Positions 1 to 9,448 of a stretch of DNA of 64,000 nucleotides are shown piece after piece (position 1 is the stretch's first letter; each line of letters begins with the position of its first letter). The notes under the pieces are model-generated. The model ran no database searches. It had not been told where the DNA came from and was given only the letters and a program-made list of their open reading frames with translations. The stretch is from Rickettsiella endosymbiont of Dermanyssus gallinae (lineage in GTDB: Bacteria > Pseudomonadota > Gammaproteobacteria > Diplorickettsiales > Diplorickettsiaceae). The position numbers and the translations under genes are program-made. The DNA lies in contig NZ_CP079094.1 in NCBI RefSeq assembly GCF_019285595.1, positions 1,824,716-1,888,715 on the forward strand. Direction: 5' to 3'.

Positions 1-764
1 GCGATTTACTTGATCTCTGGGAAACTAAACAGACAGGCACGCGCGGTATTTTATTTGTTACACACAACATTGAAGAAGCCGTATTACTTGCGAATCGAAT
101 CATCGTTTTTGATAGTGATCCTGGCACTATTCGAGCAGAATTAAAGATTGATTTACTTTATCCACGTTCTGACAAAGATCCTGCCTTTAGAAAATTAGTG
201 GATCAAATTTATTCCTTGATAACGCGTCAAATGGATGAACATAAAGAACAACTCCCACGTATTACTGATATAGGCTACCGTCTTCCAGATGCTGATATTT
301 CTGAACTCAGCGGTTTACTTGAAACATTAGATGAAGCTGGCCACGAGGGACACATTGGTTTACCTGAGCTTTCTGAATCTTCGCATTTAAATATTGATGA
401 TTTATTTCCCTTAACAGAAGTATTAGATATTTTAGGTTTTGCTTATGTCAACAATGGTGAATTAATTCTAACCGATGCCGGCAAATTATTTGCAAACGCC
501 GATATTTTAGAGCGTAAAAAAATATTTGCAGCACATCTATTACGTTATGTACCGTTGGCTAAGCATATTCGCCAAGTTTTAGAAGAACGCATTACCGCAG
601 GTCAACGTGCATCCAAAGATCGCTTTTTAAATGAATTAGAAGATTTCTTGAGTGAAAAAGAAGCAGAACGTGTACTACGTACGGTTATTGATTGGGGGCG
701 TTATGCTGAATTATTTGCCTATGCGAATAATACTCGCATGCTCAGCCTTGAAAATCCAAATTAA
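1..764 (+). CDS. NitT/TauT-type ABC transporter ATP-binding protein, 3' part only
   Basis: The open frame enters from the left edge (codons start at base 3) and stops at TAA 762-764, so the Walker A and signature motifs lie outside the window. The first visible residues, ending in FVTHNIEEAV, carry the H-loop histidine (codon 63-65) of an ABC ATPase. They are followed by the usual IIVFDSDPG strand. The rest, from about base 198, matches the AAA-associated C-terminal winged-helix domain that follows the ATPase in the nitrate/sulfonate/taurine family. The protein would energise an inner-membrane importer, but the substrate cannot be told from this piece. The permease and binding protein, if present, lie upstream of the window. 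A start at GTG 198 would be an artefact, because the same frame is open and ABC-like before it. Confidence 0.85.
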   Translation, partial: DLLDLWETKQTGTRGILFVTHNIEEAVLLANRIIVFDSDPGTIRAELKIDLLYPRSDKDPAFRKLVDQIYSLITRQMDEHKEQLPRITDIGYRLPDADISELSGLLETLDEAGHEGHIGLPELSESSHLNIDDLFPLTEVLDILGFAYVNNGELILTDAGKLFANADILERKKIFAAHLLRYVPLAKHIRQVLEERITAGQRASKDRFLNELEDFLSEKEAERVLRTVIDWGRYAELFAYANNTRMLSLENPN

Positions 765-814
765 TATACTCTTCGCAGCGGCGCCTTGCCGAAAATCCCA
801 TTGCTGTGAGTATA
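765..814 (-). repeat. Repeat B, short internally deleted copy
   Basis: This 50-bp unit begins TATACTCTTCGCA and ends GCTGTGAGTATA, the same two ends as the 125-bp copies at 1829, 33951 and 40921, but most of the interior is missing. It fills the gap between the ABC ATPase gene and kdsD. A GTG inside it (806) is in frame with kdsD but is not the preferred start. Confidence 0.8.
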
Positions 815-826
815 AAAGGTGAAAAA

Positions 827-1795
827 ATGAATGACAAAAAATTCTCTGAATCAGCACGCGAGCTCATTAAAATCGAAGGACAAGCAGTTAATGACTTAGA
901 AAAAAAAATAGATACCCACTTTGAGAAAGCGTGTGAGCTGCTTTTCAACTGCCAAGGACATATCATTGTCATCGGTATTGGTAAATCAGGTCATATAGGA
1001 AACAAAATTGCTGCCACACTTGCCAGCACAGGTAGCCCTGCTTTCTTCATCCACGCAGCTGAAGCTAATCATGGTGATCTGGGCATGATTAACGCCAAGG
1101 ATGTGGTTTTAGCACTCTCCTATTCAGGAGAAACAGATGAGCTGATCAGTATATTACCCACCTTAAAATTATTAAAAATCCCCTTTATTCTCATAACAGG
1201 AAACCCTCAATCTACCTTAGCACAACAAGCCACCGTTTCTCTTGATATAGGCATTAAACAAGAGGCTTGTCCCCTAGGCTTAGCGCCGACTTCAAGCAGT
1301 ACCACCATGTTGGTCATGGGCGATGCGCTAGCAATTTCATTGCTTAATGCGCGCGGATTTACTCACGAGGATTTTGCTAAGGTTCATCCTAAAGGTCGAT
1401 TAGGACGGCGCTTATTGTTAAAAGTAGCGGATATTATGCAATCGGGCGCTGCAATCCCCCAAGTAAAATCAGGCACTCCCGTCATTGATGCCTTATTAGA
1501 AATATCACAAAAACGTCTTGGCATGACGACCGTCACTAAAAACGGACAGCTTTTAGGTATTTTTACGGATGGTGATCTAAGACGTACTATCGATCAAGGT
1601 TTAGATTTACACACCACCCTGATTGATAAAGTCATGAGCTCTGATTGCAAAACGATAGACGCCAATCAGCTTGCAACAGAAGCCTTACGGCTTATGGAAG
1701 ATAACAAAATCACCACCTTAGTGATCGTTGACGACACAAAAAAACCCCTTGGTGTTATTCATATTCATGATATTCTGGCGAAAGGCATTAAATAG
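827..1795 (+). CDS. kdsD: D-arabinose 5-phosphate isomerase KdsD
   Basis: KdsD interconverts D-ribulose 5-phosphate and D-arabinose 5-phosphate, the first committed step towards Kdo of lipopolysaccharide, in the cytoplasm. The 322-residue protein has an N-terminal SIS sugar-isomerase domain (IGIGKSGHIGNKIAATLAST, then SYSGETDE and the HPKGRLGRRL segment) and a C-terminal pair of CBS domains (about residues 200-322, with GIFTDGDLRR). Length and domain order match the KdsD/KpsF family. ATG 827 is preferred because AAAGGTGAAAAA precedes it; the in-frame GTG at 806 lies inside repeat B. The usual next gene, kdsC, is absent: the repeat at 1829-1953 stands where it would be expected, and lptC follows. 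Confidence 0.95.
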   Translation: MNDKKFSESARELIKIEGQAVNDLEKKIDTHFEKACELLFNCQGHIIVIGIGKSGHIGNKIAATLASTGSPAFFIHAAEANHGDLGMINAKDVVLALSYSGETDELISILPTLKLLKIPFILITGNPQSTLAQQATVSLDIGIKQEACPLGLAPTSSSTTMLVMGDALAISLLNARGFTHEDFAKVHPKGRLGRRLLLKVADIMQSGAAIPQVKSGTPVIDALLEISQKRLGMTTVTKNGQLLGIFTDGDLRRTIDQGLDLHTTLIDKVMSSDCKTIDANQLATEALRLMEDNKITTLVIVDDTKKPLGVIHIHDILAKGIK

Positions 1796-1816
1796 CAGCC
1801 ACGGTTTTAGCTGAAA

Positions 1817-1844
1817 AATTGCTGTGAGTATACTCACAGCAATT
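1817..1844. repeat. 28-bp perfect palindrome at head-to-head repeat B ends
   Basis: The half-site AATTGCTGTGAGTA is followed immediately by its exact reverse complement. It arises because a 15-bp tail of one repeat B copy meets the head of the full copy at 1829. It lies 21 bases after the kdsD stop. It could form a cruciform or an RNA hairpin, but there is no T-run to make it a clear terminator. Confidence 0.8.
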
Positions 1845-1953
1845 GGATTTTTGGCAAGGCGCCGCGAAAATGAGCGACCGGAATGTATACAACATACATG
1901 AGGATTGCGAGTTGAGCGGCAATGCAGAAAAAAATTCAAGTGCGAAGAGTATA
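1829..1953 (+). repeat. Repeat B, full-length copy between kdsD and lptC
   Basis: This 125-bp unit begins TATACTCACAGCAAT and ends AAGTGCGAAGAGTATA. The ends are imperfect inverted repeats (TATACTC plus GCA, about 10 of 13 positions). Internal landmarks shared with the other long copies are GGCAAGGCGCCGCGAAAA, a GTATACAACATAC-like core and GAGGATTGCGAGTTGAGCGG. Its last bases, GAAGAGTATAT, form the only plausible ribosome-binding site of lptC. Confidence 0.85.
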
Positions 1954-1954
1954 T

Positions 1955-2527
1955 ATGTTTTCCAAAACACTATTCATCCATCTTATCCTAATCGCAATGA
2001 TTTTACTGGGTACTTGGTATACCTGGCAACAATTAACCCGTACCACCAACGCCTTTACCGAGCGACATCAACCCGACACCTATGCCACCCAAGTCACCAT
2101 GTTTCATACGGATGCAGAAGGCAAGCTGCATGATCAATTAAAAACACCTCTATCCATTCACTATCCTCTAGACGATAGTATTTCTCTTGCAACGCCGTTA
2201 TTCAATTTGTTTTTAAAAAACAACGAAACATGGGATCTTTCAGCTAAATATGGCAATCTAAAAGAAAGCAATGATCGCTTACAGCTTTGGGATAATGTAA
2301 AACTGATACAAAAAAAAGGTTCTAACACGAATATTTCATCCACCTTAACGACATCTACTTTAAACATTAATCTTAAGGAAAAAACGGCAGACACTGCTGC
2401 GCCTGTCGTCATCACACAAGCCAACCAAGTGCTTAATGCGGTAGGCTTACATGCCGATTTTAATACCAAAACTATTCAACTTTTATCCCAAGTCAAAGGA
2501 CAACTCAAACCTACTAAAAGTAAGTGA
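1955..2527 (+). CDS. lptC: LPS export protein LptC
   Basis: LptC is the bitopic inner-membrane protein that takes LPS from the LptBFG extractor and passes it to periplasmic LptA. The predicted 190 residues start with one membrane helix (FIHLILIAMILLGTWYTW) and continue as a beta-rich periplasmic domain with the typical pattern of the family. Sequence similarity is moderate, so position also counts: it is followed by lptA and lptB. The frame is open back to ATG 1922, but those 11 codons lie in repeat B. ATG 1955 directly precedes the hydrophobic segment and has GAAGAG upstream, so it is preferred. Confidence 0.85.
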   Translation: MFSKTLFIHLILIAMILLGTWYTWQQLTRTTNAFTERHQPDTYATQVTMFHTDAEGKLHDQLKTPLSIHYPLDDSISLATPLFNLFLKNNETWDLSAKYGNLKESNDRLQLWDNVKLIQKKGSNTNISSTLTTSTLNINLKEKTADTAAPVVITQANQVLNAVGLHADFNTKTIQLLSQVKGQLKPTKSK

Positions 2528-2536
2528 GGTTTTAAA

Positions 2537-3070
2537 ATGCAGGAACGCAATTACTTACGACGGGAAATTAATAAAAAATCTTGTTTAGTTTTAACGTTAT
2601 TCGCTTTAGTTTTCATCTATCCCTACGCCTACGCAAATATTGACAACCAACAAGACATCAACGTTGAAGCCGATAGCTTACAATTTAATAATGAGACCAA
2701 AGTAGGTATATACCAAGGACATATCAAATTAACACAAGGGAGCCGCATCCTAACGGCCGACTATGCCACCAGTTATTCTAACCCAGCAGGGGAAATTCTT
2801 AAGATTATTGCCTCAGGCCATCCCGCGGTCTACCATGCCCTCGTCTTTCATAAACACCCTAAGTTGATTGCTACTGGAAACACTATCTATTATTATCCTT
2901 TAACAGACTACCTAGAGGCCGTAGGCAATGCGCAGATTATCCAAGGCCAAAACCATTTTCAAGGCCCGCAAATTAACTATGACTTTAAGAAAAAAACCGT
3001 AGCCTCGCCTTTATCAAAAGAAGGACATACCCAAATTACATTGGCGCCACTTCAAGCACTGCACTCATGA
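2537..3070 (+). CDS. lptA: LPS transport periplasmic protein LptA
   Basis: LptA forms the periplasmic bridge that carries LPS from LptC to LptD. The 177-residue protein has a signal peptide (hydrophobic stretch about residues 16-33, ending YAYA before NIDNQQ). It then shows the OstA-type fold pattern: [38 protein letters not shown]-like repeats and [12 protein letters not shown]. It lies 9 bases after lptC and its stop overlaps the lptB start (ATGA), so lptC-lptA-lptB are surely one transcription unit. GAGG precedes ATG 2537. Confidence 0.93.
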   Translation: MQERNYLRREINKKSCLVLTLFALVFIYPYAYANIDNQQDINVEADSLQFNNETKVGIYQGHIKLTQGSRILTADYATSYSNPAGEILKIIASGHPAVYHALVFHKHPKLIATGNTIYYYPLTDYLEAVGNAQIIQGQNHFQGPQINYDFKKKTVASPLSKEGHTQITLAPLQALHS

Positions 3071-3795
3071 GTAATAAACTACAAGCCATCAACTTAGCAA
3101 AACGTTATCACGCCCGTGTTGTCGTTAAAAATGTCTCACTTGAAGTAGAACCCGGTGAAGTAGTCGGCTTATTGGGCCCCAATGGCGCAGGGAAAACAAC
3201 CAGTTTTTATCTTATCGTTGGCTTAGTCGAAAGTGCACAAGGTACAATTTTACTCAATAATCGAAATATTACCCATCTACCTATGCATACCCGAGCAAAA
3301 GCCGGCATAGGCTATTTACCTCAAGAACCGTCTATATTTCGCAAATTAACGGTTGCCGATAATATTCTTGCTATTCTGCAATTACGCAAAGATCTCAGTA
3401 AAGAGCAACGTAAGCAGCATCTAGAAAATTTGCTGCATGAATTTCATATTACGCATGTACGCGATACCCTAGGTATCAGCCTATCCGGCGGTGAGCGGCG
3501 ACGTGTAGAAATTGCACGTGCTTTGGCTATGGAACCTAAATTCATGTTATTAGACGAACCCTTTGCGGGCATTGACCCCATTTCTGTTGTAGACATTAAA
3601 CGTATGATTACCCATCTTAGTCATCGAGGCATTGGTGTATTAATTACTGACCATAATGTTCGAGAAACCCTAACGATTTGTAAGCGGGCTTATATTGTCA
3701 GTGAAGGGGAGACGATCTATGCCGGCACACCCAAAGAAGTATTGAATAATCAACGCGTAAGGGAAGTTTATTTAGGCCACGAATTTGATCTCTAG
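3067..3795 (+). CDS. lptB: LPS export ABC transporter ATPase LptB
   Basis: LptB is the ATPase of the LptB2FG complex, which extracts LPS from the inner membrane. The 242-residue protein has Walker [10 protein letters not shown] (residues 37-45), a Q-loop in [15 protein letters not shown], the signature [15 protein letters not shown], Walker [14 protein letters not shown] and the switch His in [11 protein letters not shown]. All are diagnostic for LptB. The start overlaps the lptA stop by four bases. In many relatives rpoN follows, but here hpf is next, so rpoN has been lost or moved. Confidence 0.97.
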   Translation: MSNKLQAINLAKRYHARVVVKNVSLEVEPGEVVGLLGPNGAGKTTSFYLIVGLVESAQGTILLNNRNITHLPMHTRAKAGIGYLPQEPSIFRKLTVADNILAILQLRKDLSKEQRKQHLENLLHEFHITHVRDTLGISLSGGERRRVEIARALAMEPKFMLLDEPFAGIDPISVVDIKRMITHLSHRGIGVLITDHNVRETLTICKRAYIVSEGETIYAGTPKEVLNNQRVREVYLGHEFDL

Positions 3796-3914
3796 ATCAA
3801 AAAAGCCCCTGAGTTCCTTCTAGAGATACTCCCTACTTTAGCGGCCCAAGCTAAGATATACTAAGCTACTGAAAGTTATATTTTATAACACTTAAAATTA
3901 TATAGGGGTTGTTA

Positions 3915-4250
3915 ATGCAAATTACTATTACAGATGATGGCATCAAAGTAACGGATGCATTGAGACAGCACATAGATAAATTTAACCGCTTAGATCACAT
4001 CCTCACGAAAGCAACGTCTATACATGTAACCCTAAGTGTAGAAAACTTAGAACAAGTCGCTAAAGCGCTAGTGCACGCACACGGCACAGAATTTTATGCG
4101 CGTGCCGAGTCTACAGATTTATATACAGCTATTGATGACTTGATTGATAAAATTGAACAGCAAGTCAATAAACACAAACAAAAACAAAAAGAAAAACGAC
4201 ACGATAGCTCAGAAAAATTCAATCAAGACTATACTGACGAAGAACTCTGA
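3915..4250 (+). CDS. hpf: Ribosome hibernation promoting factor HPF/YfiA
   Basis: HPF binds the small ribosomal subunit and stabilises inactive ribosomes in stationary phase. The 111-residue protein starts MQITITDDGIKVTDALRQHI, a typical short-HPF N-terminus, and carries the beta-alpha-beta core with EFYARAESTDLYTAIDDLIDKIEQQVNKHK. The Lys/Glu-rich tail is usual for the family. ATG 3915 is chosen because AGGGG lies eight bases upstream; TTG 3909 is the alternative. The gene keeps the lptB-(rpoN)-hpf synteny of Gammaproteobacteria although rpoN is missing. Confidence 0.93.
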   Translation: MQITITDDGIKVTDALRQHIDKFNRLDHILTKATSIHVTLSVENLEQVAKALVHAHGTEFYARAESTDLYTAIDDLIDKIEQQVNKHKQKQKEKRHDSSEKFNQDYTDEEL

Positions 4251-4316
4251 TTAGAAAAATTGCTGTATATCTAAGCACAAAACTATATTTATACTCATTT
4301 TTTTATCGAGGCTATT

Positions 4317-5684
4317 GTGCAACTGACTTCTTTAACTGCAATATCTCCTATCGATGGGCGTTATCACGGCAAAGTAGCTGAATTACGCCCCTTATGTAGT
4401 GAATATGGTTTATTTCGCTTTAGAGTTTTGGTCGAAATTCGCTGGTTACAGGCCCTCGCAAACCATGGCCAGATTAAGGAAGTTGGGCCTTTTTCAGAAA
4501 AAACCAACAAACAACTCGACGCCATTATTAAAGAATTTGATGAGCATGAAGCACAACAGATTAAAAAATTCGAAGCAACCACAAATCATGATATCAAGGC
4601 CATTGAATATTATTTAAAAGAAAAAATAAAAAACAATTCCGAACTTAAAAACAGCAGTGAATTCATTCATTTTGCATGTACATCCGATGATATTAATAAT
4701 CTTGCTTATGCTTTGATGCTTAAAGAAGCGGGTGAAAATTATCTACTCCCTTCTATTCAAACACTTATCACGCAACTAAAGAATTTAGCGCAAAACTATG
4801 CTGCCCATCCAATGCTTGCTCGTACCCATGGACAAGCCGCCGTACCAACGACCATGGGAAAAGAATTAGCCAATTTTGCGACTCGTTTAACGATACAGCT
4901 TGAACAGTTTTCTCAAGTTAAACTACGGGGCAAATTCAACGGTGCTATTGGAAACTATAACGCACACCGTATTGCCTATCCCGACATCAATTGGCCTGAA
5001 ATTTCCAAACAATTTGTTGAAAGCTTAGGATTAACTTGGAGCCCTTATACCACGCAAATCGAATCACATGATTCCATTGCTAATTATTGCGATGCGCTTA
5101 AACACATCAATACTATTTTAATTAACCTATCTGCTGATATGTGGGGATATATTTCATTAGGTTATTTTAAACAAAAGGCTAAGGCTGAAGAAACGGGCTC
5201 TTCGACTATGCCGCATAAAATCAATCCCATTGATTTTGAAAATGCCGAAGGCAATCTTAGCCTTGCTAATAGTTTGTACCAACATTTTTCCAGCACTTTA
5301 CCCATTTCGCGTTGGCAAAGAGATTTAAGAGACTCTACGTTGCTACGTAATTTAGGGGTTGCACTTGCACATAGTTTAATTGCCTATAAAAGCCTATTAA
5401 GCGGGTTGGAAAAAATTGAACTCGATACAACGAAATTAACGGAAGATCTAAATCAACATTGGGAAATTTTGTCAGAAGCGATCCAAACTGTTTTGAGAAG
5501 ATATGGCAGCGAAATGCCTTACGAAAAATTAAAAGCATTAACGCGTGGCAAAAAAATCAACCAAGAATCTCTGCACCAATTCATTAATGGGCTTGATCTG
5601 TCTGAAAAAGTAAAACAACAATTATTGGCGCTAACACCTACAAATTATTTAGGCTATGCGATTGAATTAGCACAGCAACTCTAA
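4317..5684 (+). CDS. purB: Adenylosuccinate lyase PurB
   Basis: PurB catalyses two steps of purine synthesis: cleavage of SAICAR to AICAR and of adenylosuccinate to AMP, each releasing fumarate. The 455-residue protein begins with LTAISPIDGRY, as in the E. coli-type enzyme. It contains the catalytic ARTHGQAAVPTTMGKELANF region (His around residue 171) and the fumarase/ASL signature GSSTMPHKINPIDFENAEGN near residue 295. It starts at GTG 4317 with CGAGG upstream; the N-terminal alignment with the family supports this rare start. It stands alone between hpf and a pseudogene. Confidence 0.97.
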   Translation: MQLTSLTAISPIDGRYHGKVAELRPLCSEYGLFRFRVLVEIRWLQALANHGQIKEVGPFSEKTNKQLDAIIKEFDEHEAQQIKKFEATTNHDIKAIEYYLKEKIKNNSELKNSSEFIHFACTSDDINNLAYALMLKEAGENYLLPSIQTLITQLKNLAQNYAAHPMLARTHGQAAVPTTMGKELANFATRLTIQLEQFSQVKLRGKFNGAIGNYNAHRIAYPDINWPEISKQFVESLGLTWSPYTTQIESHDSIANYCDALKHINTILINLSADMWGYISLGYFKQKAKAEETGSSTMPHKINPIDFENAEGNLSLANSLYQHFSSTLPISRWQRDLRDSTLLRNLGVALAHSLIAYKSLLSGLEKIELDTTKLTEDLNQHWEILSEAIQTVLRRYGSEMPYEKLKALTRGKKINQESLHQFINGLDLSEKVKQQLLALTPTNYLGYAIELAQQL

Positions 5685-5710
5685 CTAAATTGAGTTACTC
5701 AAGGAGCCTT

Positions 5711-6733
5711 ATGAGCATTAAATGTTCTAATAAGTTACTCGTTCGATGAGACAGGAAAGCATTGTGAAAGCAATGCGAAGTCGAAGAGCCCGCGATAGGC
5801 GTGCGTTGACGGGCGGAGCAGGAAACGCATCACGCCGTAAAGTCATTTGTGGGAGGCACGGGCATGAACTCCGAAGGAGTGAGTGCGTGCCGGACGCAGG
5901 ACGTATCGCGGCCTAATTTCAGTCGCGTCATGCGAACGAATTTCGGGGACACGATGGCCGAAATTCTTCGGGAGCATAGCGACTCACTTGGCCTTCATTC
6001 GTTGGCTCAACCAAGAAGTTGAGCCTGTTCAGAAATTTCCTCTTAGTGACTTCAATAAGCTTAAACATGAATTGCGACCCTGTGATGTATTACTCATAGA
6101 AGGCCGTAAACGTATCAGCCGAATAATCAAACTGATTACTCAAACCTCGTAGTCACATTCAGCACTTTATATCGGTCGCTTGCATGATATTGAAGATAAA
6201 ACCATGCAAGAAAAAGTGGCCCAATTTTATCAGGGTGATACTCAGGACCGGCTAGTTATTGAAAGCTTATTAGGAGAAGGCACCGTGGTTTCACCACTTA
6301 ATAAATATGCAAGTGAACACATTCGCATTTGCCGTCCCAGAGGGATCCTTCATCAAGATGCTCAAAAAGTTATTAGCTACACTATCGAACACTTAGAGAT
6401 ACAATATGATTTCCGTCAGATTTTGGATCTAGGCAGATTTTTATTACCTTGGCCACTTTTACCACGAAAATGGCATTCCACACTATTCAATTACAAGCCA
6501 GGAAATAGCATAAAGGAAACTTGCTCTGCACTGCCACGGAAGCTTTTCAATCGGTTAATTTCCCCATCATGCCGCAGATAGAGCAAGATGGGGAAACATT
6601 AAAAATCTTAAAAGGAAACCCTCGTTTAATGACACCTAAAGATTTCGATTACCCACCTTATTTTGAAATTATTAAATATCCTATGTCTTTATCAAAAACA
6701 GAAATTTATCAAAACTGGCCTTGGGCATCTTAA
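5711..6733 (+). pseudogene. YiiX/YebB-like permuted papain-type hydrolase, broken by repeat A
   Basis: AAGGAGCCTT precedes ATG 5711, which opens the frame MSIKCSNKLLV; repeat A then interrupts it at 5744-5990. Removing exactly those 247 bases joins this frame to AFIRWLNQEVEPVQKFPL and ELRPCDVLLIEGRKRISRII. Two further lesions follow. A TAG at 6150-6152 stands where relatives usually have Trp, just before SHSALYIGRLHD, which carries the catalytic His motif. A one-base frameshift near 6525 separates KETCS from ATEAFQSVNFPIMP. The remainder, ending DFDYPPYFEIIKYPM, resembles a conserved Legionellales hydrolase family (NlpC/P60-like amidases). The gene is certainly not functional as one protein. 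Confidence 0.85.
5744..5990 (+). repeat. Repeat A copy 1 (247 bp)
   Basis: This unit runs from CGATGAGACAGGAAAGC to GCATAGCGACTCACTTG and sits inside the YiiX-like gene. It is nearly identical to the copies at 16054, 26827, 31130 and 42873 and is visibly GC-richer than its surroundings. It has no target-site duplication. An open frame of 56 codons starts at its third base (ATG AGA CAG). Confidence 0.95.
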
Positions 6734-6745
6734 ATAAAAACCACC

Positions 6746-6826
6746 GTCATGGCGAGCGAATGAAATGAGCGTGCCCATCCAGTTTACTGCCCTGGATTGC
6801 TTCGCGCCTACGGCACTCGCAATGAC
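6746..6826. repeat. Intergenic palindromic element (GTCATGGCGAG...CTCGCAATGAC)
   Basis: This 81-bp unit has near-perfect inverted ends: GTCATGGCGAGCGAATGAAA at the left, and GGCACTCGCAATGAC at the right. An inner pair CATCCAG/CTGGAT brackets the middle. This is the style of the GTCATTGCGAGGAGCG-type elements widely scattered in Legionellales and Rickettsiales. It lies between the converging YiiX-like pseudogene and clpB, so its transcript would fold and could act as a terminator for either. Confidence 0.65.
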
Positions 6827-6841
6827 AATGACCGAGTTTTT

Positions 6842-9448
6842 TTATTCTTTATTTTTCGGCTTAGTTTTACCTTTCGCATTGATGATCATTTCATCTTGTT
6901 TATAATCCACTTGTATTTTATCGCCCGCCACAAATTTTCCTGCAATAAGCGCACGTGCAATCGGATTTTCTAACTCTTGTTGAATAGCTCGCTTAAGGGG
7001 TCGTGCACCATAAACAGGATCATAACCAACAGCTGCAATATGATCGATCGCCGTTTCACTCACTTCTAGCTGTAAATCACGCTCCTTCAAACGCTGACGT
7101 AAGCGTTCCAATTGAATAGACGTAATCGTATGAATCTGTTTCTGTGTGAGTGAGTGAAATACCACCACTTCATCCACACGATTAATAAATTCCGGGCGAA
7201 AGTGCTGTGAAATAACCTCCATAATCGTGCTCTTCAACGTCGCATAATCCGCTTTAGGTGCTAATTCCTGTATCAATTGAGAACCCAAATTCGATGTCAT
7301 GACAACCACGGTATTGCGAAAATCAACCGTACGTCCATGACCATCTGTTAAACGGCCATCTTCTAATACCTGCAGTAAAATATTAAATACATCCGCATGT
7401 GCCTTTTCAATCTCATCTAGTAATACAACCGAATAAGGTTTACGACGAACGGCTTCGGTTAAATAACCACCCTCTTCATAGCCCACATAACCAGGTGGCG
7501 CACCGATTAAACGCGAAACAGAATGCTTCTCCATAAACTCAGACATATCTAAGCGTACCATTGCATCATCTGAATCAAATAAAAATGACGCTAAGGCTTT
7601 ACATACCTCGGTTTTACCAACTCCGGTCGGGCCAGAAAAAATAAAGGAACCAATAGGACGATTTGGATCCGATAATCCTGCACGAGAACGAAGAATTGCA
7701 TTGGCTACCACAGCAATCGCTTCATCTTGACCAACAACGCGTTGATGCAATGCTTCTTCCATATGCAATAACTTTTCACGTTCGCCTTCCAGCATTTTAG
7801 AAACAGGAATACCCGTCCATTTAGAAACAATCTCAGCAATTTCTTTTTCAGTTACTTTATTCCGTACTAAATGTGTTTCCTGTTTTTCCATTTTATGAGC
7901 GGCTTGTAACTGTTTTTCTAAAGCAGGAATTTGGCCATATTGCAATTCCGACATTTTGTTTAAGTCACCTGAACGATGGGCTTTTTCTAATTCAAATTGT
8001 GCTTTTTCAAGATCACTCTTTATTTTCTGTTCACCTTGCAAAGTCGCTTTTTCAGCCTTCCATATTTCGTTTAAATCAGCATATTTTTTTTCAAGTTCGC
8101 TCACTTCTTTTTGTAAGTTCTGTAAACGTTTTTTAGAAGCCTCATCCGTCTCTTTTTTTAAAGCTTCACGTTCAATTTTCAATTGGATTAAACGTCTATC
8201 TAAACGATCTAACTCCTCAGGTTTAGAATCAATTTCAATACGAATACGACTGGCCGCTTCATCGATGAGATCGATGGCTTTATCGGGTAAATTTCTATCA
8301 GAAATGTAGCGATGTGATAAAGAGGCGGCTGCGAGAATAGCGGAGTCCGTAATTTCCACACCATGATGGATTTCGTAACGCTGCTTTAGACCGCGTAATA
8401 TTGCCACCGTATCTTCAACGCTTGGCTCGTCAACCAATATTTTTTGAAATCGTCGCTCTAGCGCGGCATCTTTTTCAATGTAATTGCGATATTCATTTAA
8501 TGTGGTTGCACCAATACAGTGTAATTGGCCACGTGCTAAAGCAGGTTTCAACATATTACCCGCATCCATCGCACCTTCTGCTTTTCCAGCACCGACCATG
8601 GTATGTAATTCATCAATAAATAAAATAATCTGCCCTTCTTGTTTAGCCAGATCATTCAGCACTGCTTTTAAACGTTCTTCAAATTCCCCACGGTATTTTG
8701 CACCTGCAATTAATGCACCCATATCCAGTGCTAATAAACGTTTGTTTTTTAATCCTTCTGGTACTTCATGATTAATTATTCGTTGTGCAAGCCCTTCAAC
8801 AACCGCTGTTTTACCCACACCCGGTTCACCAATTAACACCGGGTTATTTTTTGTTCGTCTTTGTAATACTTGTATCGTTCGACGGATGACATCATCACGT
8901 CCTATCACCGGATCAAGCTTGCCCTGTGCGGCTTGCACCGTTAAATCGATAGTATATTTTTCTAATGCACCTCGTCGCCCTTCGGCTTCTGGATCACTAA
9001 CACCTTCTCCACCACGAATCTCTTTAATTGACGCTTCAAGTGCAGCCTTTGATGCACCGGCTTTTCGCAATAAATCACCCAATATACTTTTATCATCAAC
9101 CGCTGCTAATACAAATAATTCACTGGAGAGGTATTCATCTTTGCGTTGTTGTGCCAACTTATCGGTTACATTAAGCAAGCGCGTCAAATCATTAGATGGA
9201 AAAATTTCCCCAGGCTTTGCGGCTTGAACCGTTGGCAAACGATCGATAGCCTCATCCAGTTCTTTAGATAATTGACTTAAATTAACATTTGATTTAGTCA
9301 GCAATGGTCTTGCCGTTCCATTTTCCTGTGATAACAATGCCTTCATTAAGTGGATTGGTTCAATAAATGCATTATCACGCCCTACCGCCAGTGATTGGGA
9401 TTCAGCGATAGCGGCCTGAAACTGACTGGTTAATTTATTAAGACTCAT
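6842..9448 (-). CDS. clpB: Disaggregase chaperone ClpB
   Basis: ClpB is the hexameric AAA+ chaperone that, with DnaK, threads proteins out of aggregates. The 868-residue protein has the N-terminal Clp repeat domain (about 1-145), NBD1 with Walker A GEPGVGKT (207-214), and Walker [10 protein letters not shown] long coiled-coil M-domain (about 405-530, rich in KK/EKE) separates these from NBD2, which has GPTGVGKTE and [10 protein letters not shown]. The C-terminal domain includes [15 protein letters not shown]. Length and architecture are normal. AGAGGA precedes the ATG. Heat-shock control is expected for this gene, but I saw no convincing sigma-32 promoter upstream. Confidence 0.98.
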   Translation of the reverse strand: MSLNKLTSQFQAAIAESQSLAVGRDNAFIEPIHLMKALLSQENGTARPLLTKSNVNLSQLSKELDEAIDRLPTVQAAKPGEIFPSNDLTRLLNVTDKLAQQRKDEYLSSELFVLAAVDDKSILGDLLRKAGASKAALEASIKEIRGGEGVSDPEAEGRRGALEKYTIDLTVQAAQGKLDPVIGRDDVIRRTIQVLQRRTKNNPVLIGEPGVGKTAVVEGLAQRIINHEVPEGLKNKRLLALDMGALIAGAKYRGEFEERLKAVLNDLAKQEGQIILFIDELHTMVGAGKAEGAMDAGNMLKPALARGQLHCIGATTLNEYRNYIEKDAALERRFQKILVDEPSVEDTVAILRGLKQRYEIHHGVEITDSAILAAASLSHRYISDRNLPDKAIDLIDEAASRIRIEIDSKPEELDRLDRRLIQLKIEREALKKETDEASKKRLQNLQKEVSELEKKYADLNEIWKAEKATLQGEQKIKSDLEKAQFELEKAHRSGDLNKMSELQYGQIPALEKQLQAAHKMEKQETHLVRNKVTEKEIAEIVSKWTGIPVSKMLEGEREKLLHMEEALHQRVVGQDEAIAVVANAILRSRAGLSDPNRPIGSFIFSGPTGVGKTEVCKALASFLFDSDDAMVRLDMSEFMEKHSVSRLIGAPPGYVGYEEGGYLTEAVRRKPYSVVLLDEIEKAHADVFNILLQVLEDGRLTDGHGRTVDFRNTVVVMTSNLGSQLIQELAPKADYATLKSTIMEVISQHFRPEFINRVDEVVVFHSLTQKQIHTITSIQLERLRQRLKERDLQLEVSETAIDHIAAVGYDPVYGARPLKRAIQQELENPIARALIAGKFVAGDKIQVDYKQDEMIINAKGKTKPKNKE

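Noticed and set aside
198..764. GTG 198 as the start of a separate small gene
   Set aside because: The frame is open to the left edge and encodes the H-loop of an ABC ATPase, so it is the tail of a longer gene.
5883..6152. Apparent protein beginning MRAGRRTYRGLISVASCERI, also seen at 15952-16161
   Set aside because: The start region is just one frame of repeat A and recurs wherever the element occurs; only the part after 5990 belongs to a gene.
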